A stretch of 64,000 nucleotides of DNA from Methanomassiliicoccales archaeon (GTDB lineage: Archaea; Thermoplasmatota; Thermoplasmata; RBG-16-68-12; SOIM01): NCBI GenBank assembly GCA_004377185.1, contig SOIM01000025.1, positions 1 through 64,000 of the forward strand, given 5' to 3'. Position numbers and translations under genes: made by a program. Under the pieces are notes generated by a model. The model was given only the letters and a program-made list of their open reading frames with translations. It was not told the origin of the DNA and did no database searches. Below, one piece after another: positions 45,799 through 54,106 of this stretch (the stretch's first letter is position 1; each line of letters begins with the position of its first letter).

Positions 45799-46944
45799 AT
45801 GACGGGGGAGGGAATGACCGTCAATGAGAAAATCCTGCTTCATCTCAAGGACTGCAGGAGCAGCAGGGAGAATCTTACCCCTGGTGCCACCCAGGAGGGG
45901 ATCGCCCGAGGCGTGGACATAAGGAGAAGCCATGTGCCAAGAGCGGTCAAGAAGTTGATCTCGGAGGGCAATGCTGAGGAGATAAAGGGCCGCCTGCCAG
46001 GCAAGGCCAGAAAGGTGAAGATGTACCTTCTTACCGAACCGGGCATGAGGATTGCCAGAGAGATCTCGGAGGAGATGGAGAAGGAGAAGGTGATGATCAG
46101 AGGGGTGGAAGAGACGGAGATGACGATCCGAGAGGCGAGACTGGCTTTCGAGATGACCAGTCTAGAGATACTGCGAAACCTGACCCCGGAGGGTGTCCTG
46201 GAGATTCCAGAAGAGGTGGAAGAGGAGATCGAGTTCCTGGACAGGAAGGAAGAGCTATCGGAAATGAGAGACTGGGTCAACCAGGACACGGGATTGCTCG
46301 TCATATACTCCCCAGAAGGTTTCGGGAAGACACGGATGGCGAGAAGGTTCCTCAAGACGCTCAGGAAGTCCGATATCTATTGGGAAGACCTGTCGGAGAA
46401 TCACTCCACATATGAGATATTCCAGGGCATCTCGGAGTATCTAGCCAAGAGAGGAAGGAAAAGGTCCTCAGAGCTCTTCGAGGATGGGGACATAGACGGC
46501 CTGTTATCCTCGCTTCCGGACGAGATGGCTTCGGTACGTTCCGTCTACGTGTTCGACAACTACTTCCATCTGGGAGAGGACATAGTGGATTTCTTCTCCT
46601 ACCTGGCAAAGAGCTCAAAGAGGCTGAAGAATTCCAGGGTCCTCGTACTGGCAAGGGAGGCAACACCTTCCTACTGTAGGTTCTACACCAAGGATTCTGT
46701 CGAGAGAGAGTTGGTCAGAGAGATCCACTTGAGGGGTTTGGATGAGGAGAACAGCAAGCTCCTTCTCGGACGACCGGACATTGACGAGGAATCGTTCCGC
46801 AGGGTCTACCTGCTGACAAAGGGTTGTCCGTTGTATCTGAAGTTGATAAGAGACGGTGATGCGGAAGAGCTGAAAAGGCGGTCCAGATTCACCAACCCAG
46901 AGATCAAGCTGCTCATGTTCTCAAGAGATGTGAAGGCGAAGTAG
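45799..46944 (+). CDS. Winged-helix protein with STAND/archaeal-type ATPase domain
   Basis: The 381-residue protein has an N-terminal winged helix (about 10-90; TPGATQEGIARGVDIRRSHVPRAVKKLI) and a P-loop ATPase (about 145-381) with Walker A IYSPEGFGKTRMARR and Walker B-like SVYVFDNYF, followed by RVLVLAREATPSYC. It resembles archaeal MarR-like regulators fused to STAND-type NTPases. ATG 45799 is 27 bp from TATATAAT (45770-45777). It lies divergent from the giant pilin-like gene and may regulate it. The hydrolysis motif past Walker B is not typical, so signalling rather than turnover is possible. Confidence 0.82.
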   Translation: MTGEGMTVNEKILLHLKDCRSSRENLTPGATQEGIARGVDIRRSHVPRAVKKLISEGNAEEIKGRLPGKARKVKMYLLTEPGMRIAREISEEMEKEKVMIRGVEETEMTIREARLAFEMTSLEILRNLTPEGVLEIPEEVEEEIEFLDRKEELSEMRDWVNQDTGLLVIYSPEGFGKTRMARRFLKTLRKSDIYWEDLSENHSTYEIFQGISEYLAKRGRKRSSELFEDGDIDGLLSSLPDEMASVRSVYVFDNYFHLGEDIVDFFSYLAKSSKRLKNSRVLVLAREATPSYCRFYTKDSVERELVREIHLRGLDEENSKLLLGRPDIDEESFRRVYLLTKGCPLYLKLIRDGDAEELKRRSRFTNPEIKLLMFSRDVKAK

Positions 46945-46984
46945 TACGAATTTCTTTATACAGTTACTGAGTTGGACCCTTGAA

Positions 46985-47149
46985 ATGGACGAAGGCACGT
47001 CAAAGCTGGTTGTGGTTCTCTACATCCTCGCTGCACTCATATTGATCGTGGGAATCTACGTAGCTTCTTATGACAAGTTCATAGGAGCAGGGATCATTCT
47101 GGTCGCAATCGCTCTCATCATAATACCCATGACCCGTGCACGTTTTTAG
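46985..47149 (+). CDS. Small two-helix membrane protein, 54 aa
   Basis: An ATG at 46985 encodes 54 residues: a short acidic start (MDEGTSK), helix 1 (about 8-28, VVVLYILAALILIVGIYV), a KFIG turn and helix 2 (about 33-48), ending TRARF. TATA-like CTTTATAC (46953-46960) lies 28 bp upstream, so a leaderless message is expected. The stop TAG at 47147-47149 overlaps the 3' end of the convergent cobalamin adenosyltransferase gene by 4 bp. Function unknown. Confidence 0.6.
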   Translation: MDEGTSKLVVVLYILAALILIVGIYVASYDKFIGAGIILVAIALIIIPMTRARF

Positions 47150-47670
47150 AACTCGATGCCTTTCCTGCCCACCTGGCCTTCTTTGTATGGATGTTTTATC
47201 TCAAGCATCTCGGTGACGTAATCCGCGATCTTGACGATCTCTGGATTCGCATTTCGCCCGGTTAGGATGAGCTCCACTTCTTCGGGCTTTTCATTGACCA
47301 ATTCCAAAACATTCTCCAGATCTATCAAGTTGAAGTCAGCGGCCAGGTTGATCTCGTCCAGGATCACGATATTGTACTCCCCGCTTTGTAGGACCTCCTT
47401 CGCTCTGGACAAAGCATCTTTGGCATATTCAAGATCCTCTGGTTCAGGGTTGTCCTTGTTCACGAACTGTGGCCGCCCGAACTGCTCGATTGTGATGTTG
47501 GGACTATCCTTGCAGGCCTTCAGCTCACCGTAATCTATACGCCCTTTCATGAACTGGACGATGTAGACCTTCTTCCCGTGGCCAGATGCCCTCAAGGCCA
47601 GGCCAAGTGCTGCCGTTGTCTTCCCCTTGCCATTGCCAGTATATACGTGCACCAGTCCGCGTTCTTTCAT
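47146..47670 (-). CDS. cobO: Corrinoid adenosyltransferase (CobA/BtuR/CobO)
   Basis: The 174-residue P-loop enzyme transfers an adenosyl group from ATP to cob(I)alamin or a cobyrinate precursor. Walker A is VYTGNGKGKTTAALGLALRA (N terminus), KVYIVQFMKG follows, and IVILDEINLA (about 95-104) is the metal-binding strand. The ending GRNANPEIVKIADYVTEML and HPYKEGQVGRKGIEF is typical of the CobA family. ATG 47670 is used since TTTAAATA (minus strand, about 47693-47700) is centred 27 bp upstream. No other B12 genes are nearby. Confidence 0.95.
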   Translation of the reverse strand: MKERGLVHVYTGNGKGKTTAALGLALRASGHGKKVYIVQFMKGRIDYGELKACKDSPNITIEQFGRPQFVNKDNPEPEDLEYAKDALSRAKEVLQSGEYNIVILDEINLAADFNLIDLENVLELVNEKPEEVELILTGRNANPEIVKIADYVTEMLEIKHPYKEGQVGRKGIEF

Positions 47671-47746
47671 TAGGAAACCGATAAAGCTGGGACTATTTAA
47701 AATGCCACTCAAGTGTTCTATAGCATGACTTCCTTCCGGGAGGAGG

Positions 47747-47878
47747 ATGGGAGGGATTGTAGTTAAGAATCCGGTAGTAGCTCAACAGAATCTAACTAAG
47801 GATGATTTCTTGGATATTGTCATGGGCAATACCTACGTTGCGGATGTTGTCTGCGAAGGAGTCTCCCTTCTTACTTGA
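47747..47878 (+). CDS. Small ORF, 43 aa, with well-placed promoter
   Basis: ATG 47747 opens a 43-codon frame beginning MGGIVVKNPVVAQQNLT and ending VCEGVSLLT. TATA-like TTCTATAG (47716-47722) is centred 27-28 bp upstream and GGGAGGAGG directly precedes the start. The composition looks like protein, but no family is recognised; it could also be the tail of a lost gene. It lies between cobO and the membrane-protein cluster. Confidence 0.42.
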   Translation: MGGIVVKNPVVAQQNLTKDDFLDIVMGNTYVADVVCEGVSLLT

Positions 47879-47958
47879 TTGATGGATTGACACCTACCTC
47901 GCCCCTTTGTTTTTCATATTTGAGGGAAGGTTTTTAAGAACGGCCATTGTTGTGAGTG

Positions 47959-48462
47959 ATGGAGGATATTTCGATGGAGGAGCAGATCGCTGTTGCTGTC
48001 TATTCGATGATGATTGTGGTGGTAGTGTTTCTTGGTGGTTTCGTATTGAACATCATAGTGAGTCGTGTGGCGGATGCGTGGCGATTTATCGCTTTTCTTG
48101 AGGGTTTGATGGAATGTGGCGTCATTAGTGAGAAGAAAGTGGAGGGGTTGTTTAGGGAGTGGGGTGATATTCGTGTTGTGAATCGACTAATGGAGAACAA
48201 TCTTAAGGTACATTTTATCAAGACGATTCTGTCGTGGTTGGGTTTTCTCTTAGCTGGGTTGATTGTAATGTTGGGTACGTTATGGTTTGTGGGTGGCGAG
48301 GGTTGGGATGATATGCAAACGTTGGTTGGTATGTGGTTGATGTTCTTTTATTGTCTGGGAGTTCTACTCTATGGGCTGTATCGCTTTCTTGATGTGGGTA
48401 AGGATATAGTGAGGTTTGAGCAGAGGTTATCTGTATATCTGAAGAAGGATGGTGTGTGGTGA
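47959..48462 (+). CDS. Membrane protein, cluster member 1
   Basis: The 167-residue protein has an N-terminal helix (about 6-32, preceded by EEQIAVAVYSMMI), a soluble helical stretch (about 37-85) with the sequence GVISEKKVEGLFREWGD, then two more helices (about 88-112 and 120-142). The following gene shares the N-terminal pattern (AxAxYSMMI, then a phenylalanine-rich helix), so they are related. The coding strand is strikingly poor in C and rich in G and T compared with flanking genes, which suggests foreign origin. TTTTTAAG (47930-47937) lies 25-29 bp before ATG 47959. Function unknown. Confidence 0.7.
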   Translation: MEDISMEEQIAVAVYSMMIVVVVFLGGFVLNIIVSRVADAWRFIAFLEGLMECGVISEKKVEGLFREWGDIRVVNRLMENNLKVHFIKTILSWLGFLLAGLIVMLGTLWFVGGEGWDDMQTLVGMWLMFFYCLGVLLYGLYRFLDVGKDIVRFEQRLSVYLKKDGVW

Positions 48463-48476
48463 GGACTGGTGATTAA

Positions 48477-49097
48477 GTGAATGAAAGCGCTGCAATTGCG
48501 ATGTATTCAATGATGATAACCGTAATAACTTTTTTCGGGGCTTTCCATTTAATGACTGGTAGTAGGATGTTGATGGAATTTTCAATAATGATTGGACAGT
48601 TCGTAGGTTCGACAATAAAGATTCAGTCTAGCTTGAATTACATTAGGGGAAAGATCGGTCCTTTCATAAACAAATTGAAGCGATCCACCAAAGCGGGAAT
48701 CCAAGAAAAAGATGTTGTTGATGAACTTGAGTCGGGAATCAACAGTGATATAGAAGAGATTCAGGCTACTTTGAGGTTTATGGCAAAGCTGGAATCGAAT
48801 GCCAAGAGATTGAGAGATAGAGATGAGAAGTCATTCCTTTTGGATATGATTGTCATATTCGGTAGTATTATGATTCTATTGGTACTTCTCTTAGCTGTTG
48901 GTGATTCCTATTGGCAAACTGCAATCATGATTGGTTGGGTTATACTTGTGTGTGCAATAATTGTCTTGTTTGTTCATATCCGGTCGTTGATTCGCGATAT
49001 CAATTCGACTGTTTCCACGGTCAAGACTGTTGAGGCCCAAGAGGAAAACATCAACAAGGCGTGTACGCGGATTATGATGAAGCTAGAGGGTTCATGA
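48477..49097 (+). CDS. Membrane protein with central coiled coil, cluster member 2
   Basis: The 206-residue protein starts at GTG 48477, 14 bp after the preceding stop. Helix 1 is about 7-27; a long amphipathic coiled coil (about 40-115; KRSTKAGIQEKDVVDELESGINSDIEEI) precedes two helices (about 122-140, 146-168) and a C-terminal helical segment (about 170-206). The helix order matches the upstream protein, with a different soluble part. They may form a membrane complex. No family is recognised. The genes are presumably one operon. Confidence 0.7.
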   Translation: MNESAAIAMYSMMITVITFFGAFHLMTGSRMLMEFSIMIGQFVGSTIKIQSSLNYIRGKIGPFINKLKRSTKAGIQEKDVVDELESGINSDIEEIQATLRFMAKLESNAKRLRDRDEKSFLLDMIVIFGSIMILLVLLLAVGDSYWQTAIMIGWVILVCAIIVLFVHIRSLIRDINSTVSTVKTVEAQEENINKACTRIMMKLEGS

Positions 49098-49358
49098 AGA
49101 TCGTTTCAAAGGCCTAGTAGAGAAAAGTGGGTTTTCGGGGAGTCCCTGGGGGATTTGTGCGTATATTCCATGACTCAACCTCACTTATATTCCACCAAAT
49201 CAAGAGATTTGCAGAATCGACTGGCTCAAAGTCGGAATCCACAATTTGGTGAGTTGGGAACTAAAATCGGCATAGCCAGTATCATCAAGTCTCGGACTAT
49301 TTAAGCTTGAAAGGTAGCTTTATATCGGAAAATGGTGTTTGACCCGAAGGGAGACCAC

Positions 49359-49652
49359 ATGTACGTAATCTTCAAGGTCCTGGTCGAGAAGAAAGGGAAG
49401 ATAGACGAGATACTCAAGGACGATCTTGTCAGCAGGCAGAGCATAGTCGTCAGAGATGCTTCGGCGCTTTCAATGGAGAGCAAAGAGACTTTTGTTTTGG
49501 TAGAAGGAAGCGATGAGGCTCTCAAGAAGGCTGAAGAGCTCTTTGAGGAGGTGGGGGAGAAGCTGGAAGGCTCGGAAGCTGAGGAGATACACAACAAAAT
49601 CAAGGAAAAAGAGGATGACGCGGCCGGAGGAATGGGTCTGCTCTTCGGTTAG
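49359..49652 (+). CDS. Conserved small protein with Gly-rich C terminus, 97 aa
   Basis: The 97-residue alpha/beta protein has strands MYVIFKVLVE and SKETFVLVEG flanking helices, a KKAEELFEEVGEKLEG helix, and a tail GGMGLLFG that is separate and flexible. It looks like an archaeal family of unknown role, as small dimerising ACT-like proteins might. ATG 49359 follows GGGAG with 6-nt spacing and TATA-like CTTTATAT (49319-49326); a start at 49332 with the alternative box at about 49296-49304 is also possible. The 49098-49331 gap holds these promoter elements and no convincing gene. Confidence 0.7.
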   Translation: MYVIFKVLVEKKGKIDEILKDDLVSRQSIVVRDASALSMESKETFVLVEGSDEALKKAEELFEEVGEKLEGSEAEEIHNKIKEKEDDAAGGMGLLFG

Positions 49653-49728
49653 CTGGGTGTCAGAGCCTCTGGACAACTCATTTTGGTCGATTCTTCACTG
49701 TGAAGGCAGAGCTTTGCGCGTTTTCCAG

Positions 49729-49887
49729 TCAGATCAGATTGTTGTTAGGTGATATCATACGAAAATAGAGGGAGGAGGACGTAGCGGAAGGCATAGGACT
49801 ATTCTGTCTAAAATTATCCTCCTCCATCAGCAGCTTGAAGCTTATTGATTCCTCTTTCTTTTCCCCCTCTCCCAGGTTTCTTATCAC
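49729..49887 (-). CDS. Possible small gene, 52 aa
   Basis: The minus-strand GTG at 49887 opens a 52-codon frame beginning with VIRNLGEGEKKEESISFKL and ending MISPNNNLI. TATA-like TTAAATAG (about 49905-49912 on that strand) is centred about 24 bp upstream, which is why it is listed. Coding evidence is weak: no homologue is recognised. Otherwise the 408-bp stretch 49653-50061 shows nothing except the promoter (CATTTATAG, 50024-50032) for the next gene. Confidence 0.25.
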   Translation of the reverse strand: MIRNLGEGEKKEESISFKLLMEEDNFRQNSPMPSATSSSLYFRMISPNNNLI

Positions 49888-50061
49888 CTCTGGCATCTGA
49901 ACGGGACTATTTAACGCTAGTGTGAATATCACCATTGATAATACCAACTACCAAGGCATCGTTAAGCTCATTCAAGGGAAGAAAGGACACTTCCAAGAGG
50001 AACTGGATTTCTCGATAATCGGTGCATTTATAGATTCTCTGGGTATGTGAGCGTGACCTGA

Positions 50062-50523
50062 ATGAATGAACAAGAGATAGTAGTCATTAAGAACGCTCTC
50101 AGTCGTCGAACGGGCATTATTGCAGTGCTTATGGCAGTAACGGGTTCAATTATTCTCATATCTCTCGGTGTCTATTTTCAGGAGGACCCATTGATTACCG
50201 GGATATTCGCAATGATGCCTTTTGTCTTGATAGTATTTGCATACCTGGGGGCCTTGAGAGTCGCGATTATGGTCGGAGTTAGCTCTCAAGGCATTCAGCT
50301 AGTCTACAGGAGCGGGAGAAAAGAAAACATCTCGTGGAAAAATGTTGTGACAATGAAACCCGTACGACTGGATCCCGGTTTCTTTCTTTTGATATTTCTT
50401 AAAGAGGATGGCAAGAAAGCATTTAACATTTTATCAGAAGAGCCAGCCAATCAAGTCAGGCAAATGTGGATTGCGTTGCATCCAGATGCAGAGGATTTGA
50501 TGAGCGAACCGAAATTCAAATGA
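50062..50523 (+). CDS. Two-helix membrane protein with PH-like domain
   Basis: The 153-residue protein has a short N terminus, two helices (about 18-36, 45-68) and a soluble beta domain (about 72-150) with VGVSSQGIQLVYRSGRKENISWKNVVTMKP, as in bacterial PH-like (bPH2-type) membrane proteins. These often come in pairs, as in this region (also 50560, 52484, 52958). TATA-like CATTTATAG (50024-50032) lies about 34 bp upstream. Function is unknown; members elsewhere are thought to be envelope or signalling proteins. Confidence 0.65.
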   Translation: MNEQEIVVIKNALSRRTGIIAVLMAVTGSIILISLGVYFQEDPLITGIFAMMPFVLIVFAYLGALRVAIMVGVSSQGIQLVYRSGRKENISWKNVVTMKPVRLDPGFFLLIFLKEDGKKAFNILSEEPANQVRQMWIALHPDAEDLMSEPKFK

Positions 50524-50559
50524 CAACTGGGTACCCGTTCTAGGATTGAGTGGGAGAAG

Positions 50560-51081
50560 ATGTCCGAAAAAGAAGATTCAATGTCTCATTCGACACAACT
50601 GGTTGATGAAAGATGGTTTGACAACGAGATATTCTACAGAATGCGACGGGTTGATAATTATGTTGGGGGTGGTGTGATAGTCTTCATCGTGGCTTTCTCC
50701 CTTATGGGATTCTATGCCACAGGTAATGCACTAGTCTTTCTCATTATGTTTATCATGCTGACGATTGCGCTCTTGATGTACTCATTGACTTTCTGGATTC
50801 CGCAGCGTGTTGGACTTTTTGTGGATGGTCTCACTCTTCAACACAAAGATCCGATACAGGATAGGACATTCTCGTGGAAGGAAATAGGTAGGATTAGTGC
50901 TCGGAAGAAGCCTCCCAGGACATTCGACAAGAGCGAGGTCTATTCGCTGACTTTTTGGGACCACAACAATAGGAAAATGATGGGAAGCCCTCTTGTAGTT
51001 TCTCGGGCCGTGTACGAAGGGATTAAGGGTATCCTGAAAGAACGGAATCTTGATCTCCTTTGGCAACCTTCGCAGAACTGA
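50560..51081 (+). CDS. Two-helix membrane protein with PH-like domain
   Basis: The 173-residue protein shares the layout of the upstream gene: a longer polar N terminus (about 1-33), two helices (about 36-55, 58-80), then a beta domain with RVGLFVDGLTLQHKDPIQDRTFSWKEIGRISAR. The motif FSWKEIG parallels ISWKNVV in the upstream protein. ATG 50560 follows GGGAGAAG. The next frame begins inside its 3' end. The role is unknown. Confidence 0.68.
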   Translation: MSEKEDSMSHSTQLVDERWFDNEIFYRMRRVDNYVGGGVIVFIVAFSLMGFYATGNALVFLIMFIMLTIALLMYSLTFWIPQRVGLFVDGLTLQHKDPIQDRTFSWKEIGRISARKKPPRTFDKSEVYSLTFWDHNNRKMMGSPLVVSRAVYEGIKGILKERNLDLLWQPSQN

Positions 51082-52462
51082 CTCCGTAGAGTTGTTCTCA
51101 TACATCCAGTTCTACCCTCTCACGAGAGAGAACAGCCCACCGGTAATACTCAACGTGAAGATAAAGAAGCATGACGAGTGGGGACTCTGCTTCGCCCTCT
51201 TCATTCCCTACCCATGCCTCAAGAGGGCATGGACGGACGTCAACGTGGAAGCCCTAGACGTAGCCCAATACACAGTAACAATAGAACTGAACGACGACAG
51301 CAGAAGGTCGGTAACGTTAACAGGAAAAGGGCACGAGTGGTTCCAGGCGAAGCTGGACCTGGACGTGTGGGACGTTCTGGGAAGATACAAAGTGACAGTA
51401 TCAATGGTGGACTTCGCTGGGAACGAGCTGGACCCAGCGTACACGAAGGAAATAGACGGCTTGTTCGGAGGAGTGCTGAGATTTCTGGAGGCGTTGTGGG
51501 ACTTCCTGGTGAGTCTTGCTTGCATGATTGCGGATGCGGTGATGGCGGCTTTGAACTTTCTCTTGGAGCTGATTGGAGCCGCTATCGCTGGTCTATTGGG
51601 TGCGATATTTGATCCTCTTTGGCAAGGTGGCTCTAACCCTGAGTTAACCGGCTTTGCTGACACTATGGAGCTCCTTCTTGACGAACTCGATGAGACAACT
51701 ACGGGAGAATCAGGATCGGGAAGCAGAGGTCCTCCCATTGCAAGAAGCAAGAACGGCGTGTCCGGCTTGGGGTTTGTCCTCGAAAACGAGATTAGCGATG
51801 AGGAGGAAGAAGAGGAAGAAGACAGCCCCCCATACGAGTGGGCGAAAAAGGTCCAAGACGGGTTGAAGGGGTTCGTTTTCTACGCAGTGACTATCGGTGG
51901 CTTCATGCTCATACCAACAGCTATCGTTGGCGTCCTGATAGACTCTTTCCTCCCCTTCGGTCTATGCGCACTGGGAATATTCGTGGCAGTGATAACATGG
52001 TTCTTCCTTTCTTTGATTCCTCTTGACACGTTGGCTGAGGCTCCAACGACGGTTGAGGGCGTTAGGCAGGCGCTTGAAGGATATCATACTGATCACGGTG
52101 ATGCCGTCTTCCTTTTCAACATGCTTCTGCTGCCCTTTGCCCTCATTTTCGGGCCACTGATATTAGACCCAATTCCCTTGACCAGTCTAGCTGCTGCACT
52201 TGGGATAGCAATGGCTTCTCTACTAGTAGCGGCATTCCTTGCTCAGAAGCAATTCTCGTCCAACTCAGCCCTTCATGTTGCTGCCATTCTCCTGGTTTTG
52301 TGGGCAATAACTCTCCTGTCGGTGACTTTTACAAAAGTTCTCACTGACCCCGCTTTGTTGCCAGGAATCAAGGCGACAGGTTTGAGTATGTTGACGTTAT
52401 TCATTCTTCTGAACATTACTGCCTTGGCCAGCTTGCTTGGTGGTATTAGCAAGAATGCCTAA
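51050..52462 (+). pseudogene. Composite or 5'-truncated surface/membrane protein gene
   Basis: The open frame begins at a TTG inside the previous gene; its first real-looking codons are near 51085. Up to about residue 145 it reads as the tail of an exported beta-rich protein (PPVILNVKIKKHDEWG, VTVSMVDFAGNELDP), using A-ending codons heavily, with no signal peptide. Then come membrane helices (about 148-190), an acidic linker (DEEEEEEEDSP, about 246-256), and six more helices (about 270-470). The change of style suggests that the 5' part of a larger gene was lost and the rest stayed open. Alternatively it is a real gene with an unusual start (GTG 51155). Confidence 0.5.
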
Positions 52463-52483
52463 AAGAACTGAAGAGGATTGTGC

Positions 52484-52939
52484 GTGGGAGACAAAGATGA
52501 GACGGTCTGGTTGATCAATAGACCCGCTTGGCTATACCTACTCGCGACCTTAATCGGTCTCCTGATAGGCTTGCCTCTCGGCCTCTTGATTTTTTCATTC
52601 CCCCCGCTGTGGGCATTCATACCGGGTTCTCTGATTGCAGCGGTCATACTCATACCTGCTCTCGCCAGGACTCTTGTCTTCCGAGTTGGGATTAGTGATG
52701 AAAAAGTAGTCTTCAAAAAGGTTCATCGGAAGATAGAAATCAAGAAGTCCGAAGTCCTCTCAATTGACGTGTTTCTTCCCTTCGACCCTTCCGACCTAGC
52801 AAAACCATGGTTCAGGGTGAGGGATCGTCGCGTGACTATTGAACTTCGCGGGGGGAAAAGCCTGCGATTCTTCACTATTGAGCCCCAGATAGTTCATCAA
52901 TTACTCCGCGTTTTCAAAAAACAAAAGAATACAAGTTAG
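52484..52939 (+). CDS. Two-helix membrane protein, tandem paralog A
   Basis: The 151-residue protein starts at GTG 52484, aligned to its paralog (GDKDETVWLINRPAW against MEDRDVIVWLVNRTPW). Two helices (about 16-40, 46-66; LIGLLIGLPLGLLIFS) precede a beta domain with FRVGISDEKVVFKKVHRKIEIKKSEVLSIDV and DRRVTIEL. This belongs to the PH-like two-helix layout in this cluster. The paralog begins 18 bp downstream of its stop. Function unknown. Confidence 0.72.
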   Translation: MGDKDETVWLINRPAWLYLLATLIGLLIGLPLGLLIFSFPPLWAFIPGSLIAAVILIPALARTLVFRVGISDEKVVFKKVHRKIEIKKSEVLSIDVFLPFDPSDLAKPWFRVRDRRVTIELRGGKSLRFFTIEPQIVHQLLRVFKKQKNTS

Positions 52940-52957
52940 GGCTATGGGAGACTGTCT

Positions 52958-53401
52958 ATGGAAGACCGAGATGTGATAGTCTGGCTGGTCAATAGAACCC
53001 CTTGGGCTATTTCGATTGTTGTTATTGTGGGTCTGTTGATAGGTCTCTATTTGGGCATTCTGATTTTCTCATTGGCGCCACTTTGGGCTTATATACCAGG
53101 TCTTCTGGTTGCACTAATTATACTCGTCCCTGGGCTTGGAAGAATTTTCGTTTTTCGAGTCGGGATTGGCAACAAAAAGGCAGTCTTCAAGAAGGCTCAT
53201 CGGACAATCGAAGTAATCTTTTCCGAGGTGTCATCGATTGACGTGTTTCCTCCTTCCAATCCCTCCGAGCTATCAAAGCATTGGTTAAACATCAAAGATC
53301 GCCGTGTTTCCTTCAGACTTCATGATGGAGAGACTATAGAATTCTCTCCTATTGAAGGCTTTATAGCACATCGGTTACTGGAGGCTTTCAATGAACAATG
53401 A
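52958..53401 (+). CDS. Two-helix membrane protein, tandem paralog B
   Basis: The 147-residue protein shares most of its length with paralog A, notably GLLIGLYLGILIFSLAPLWAYIPG, FRVGIGNKKAVFKKAHRTIEV and DRRVSFRL. ATG 52958 follows GGGAG. The two genes are a recent-looking tandem duplication that has since diverged. The downstream gap to 53532 contains nothing recognised. Confidence 0.72.
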   Translation: MEDRDVIVWLVNRTPWAISIVVIVGLLIGLYLGILIFSLAPLWAYIPGLLVALIILVPGLGRIFVFRVGIGNKKAVFKKAHRTIEVIFSEVSSIDVFPPSNPSELSKHWLNIKDRRVSFRLHDGETIEFSPIEGFIAHRLLEAFNEQ

Positions 53402-53532
53402 GTTTGCTCTGCCAGGGAACCAGAATTGCATTCTTCTCTCTCATCAGAACAACATCGTTTCTTCTCGCACGTCGGAGGGTCATCCTAAAGACGGAAACGG
53501 AACCCTCCAATTCTTGGTTCAAATCAAAGGTC

Positions 53533-53964
53533 TCAGATCCCGTGAACGCTGAAATGTTTCTCACAATTGTGACACACATACTTAAGCGACAACCTCCCTG
53601 ACTTGAGAATATACTTTCCGTTTGCCCGTACGTGTCTGCCATCGCAGTGAGGACAGGGAGGCTTAGATTCCTCCCACTCTTCGGGATAGCGCTGAAACCA
53701 GCGGTTGCAGAATCTGCAGTAGAACCTCTGATAGGAGCCCTCGTGCGATTTTGGATGGATGCGACCATGTTTGCTGACACCATCTCTCCTGTGGCATTCA
53801 GGACACTGTTGCACATCAGTCCTCGGAGGAAGTCCTGGGAAGAGCATGAACTCATAGTTGCAGGGTTTGCAGTAGTACTGCTGAAGTTTTCCAACAGTGG
53901 GAGAGTTGTGCTTCCCGTATTTCATGACGTTCAGCCTGTCTCCGCATCTTGGACAGGGGGGCAT
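53533..53964 (-). CDS. Triple zinc-ribbon protein (transposase-ribbon type)
   Basis: The 143-residue protein consists of three ribbon units: CPRC...CKPC (about 4-35), CPEC...CRFC (about 54-86) and CPHC...CHNC (about 103-135). Each has the pattern CPxC....V..G...(Q/K)xYxCxxCxxxF, as in the zinc ribbons at the N termini of IS1-like transposases, but no catalytic domain is present. ATG 53964 follows AGAAG, though the frame extends to 54162. It is divergent from the MNT/HEPN pair. A DNA-binding role is inferred. Confidence 0.68.
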   Translation of the reverse strand: MPPCPRCGDRLNVMKYGKHNSPTVGKLQQYYCKPCNYEFMLFPGLPPRTDVQQCPECHRRDGVSKHGRIHPKSHEGSYQRFYCRFCNRWFQRYPEEWEESKPPCPHCDGRHVRANGKYILKSGRLSLKYVCHNCEKHFSVHGI

Positions 53965-54057
53965 GCTTGCTTTCTTCTGAACATGTTCACAAACCCCAGC
54001 TTTGCTGTTTGACTGTCGAGAGAGTCTCAGCGGTCCCGATCGAACAATAGTTTTTTG

Positions 54058-54106
54058 TATTGAACTATCATTCAATCTATTGAACTGTGGTTCAAATGAT
54101 TGAACT
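54058..54106 (+). promoter_or_regulatory. Periodic operator of the MNT/HEPN operon
   Basis: TTGAACT occurs three times at exactly 20-bp spacing (54060, 54080, 54100), two helical turns apart. Inverse copies interleave: TTCAAT-CT-ATTGAA (54071-54084) and GTTCAA-ATGA-TTGAAC (54090-54105), the latter enclosing the ATG at 54096. This arrangement suits cooperative binding of a dimeric repressor, probably the winged-helix/nucleotidyltransferase protein itself, covering its own start. Confidence 0.65.

Noticed and set aside
49170-49304. A 44-codon forward frame beginning MTQPHLYSTK
   Set aside because: The TATA-like sequence is too close to the ATG, no ribosome-binding site is seen, and the composition is not convincing.
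47688-49915. Recurring GGACTATTTAA at about 47690, 49293 and 49903 as a possible repeat family
   Set aside because: Each copy is just a TATA-type promoter core (TTAAATAGTCC on the minus strand) with unrelated flanks; at 47690 it clearly serves cobO.
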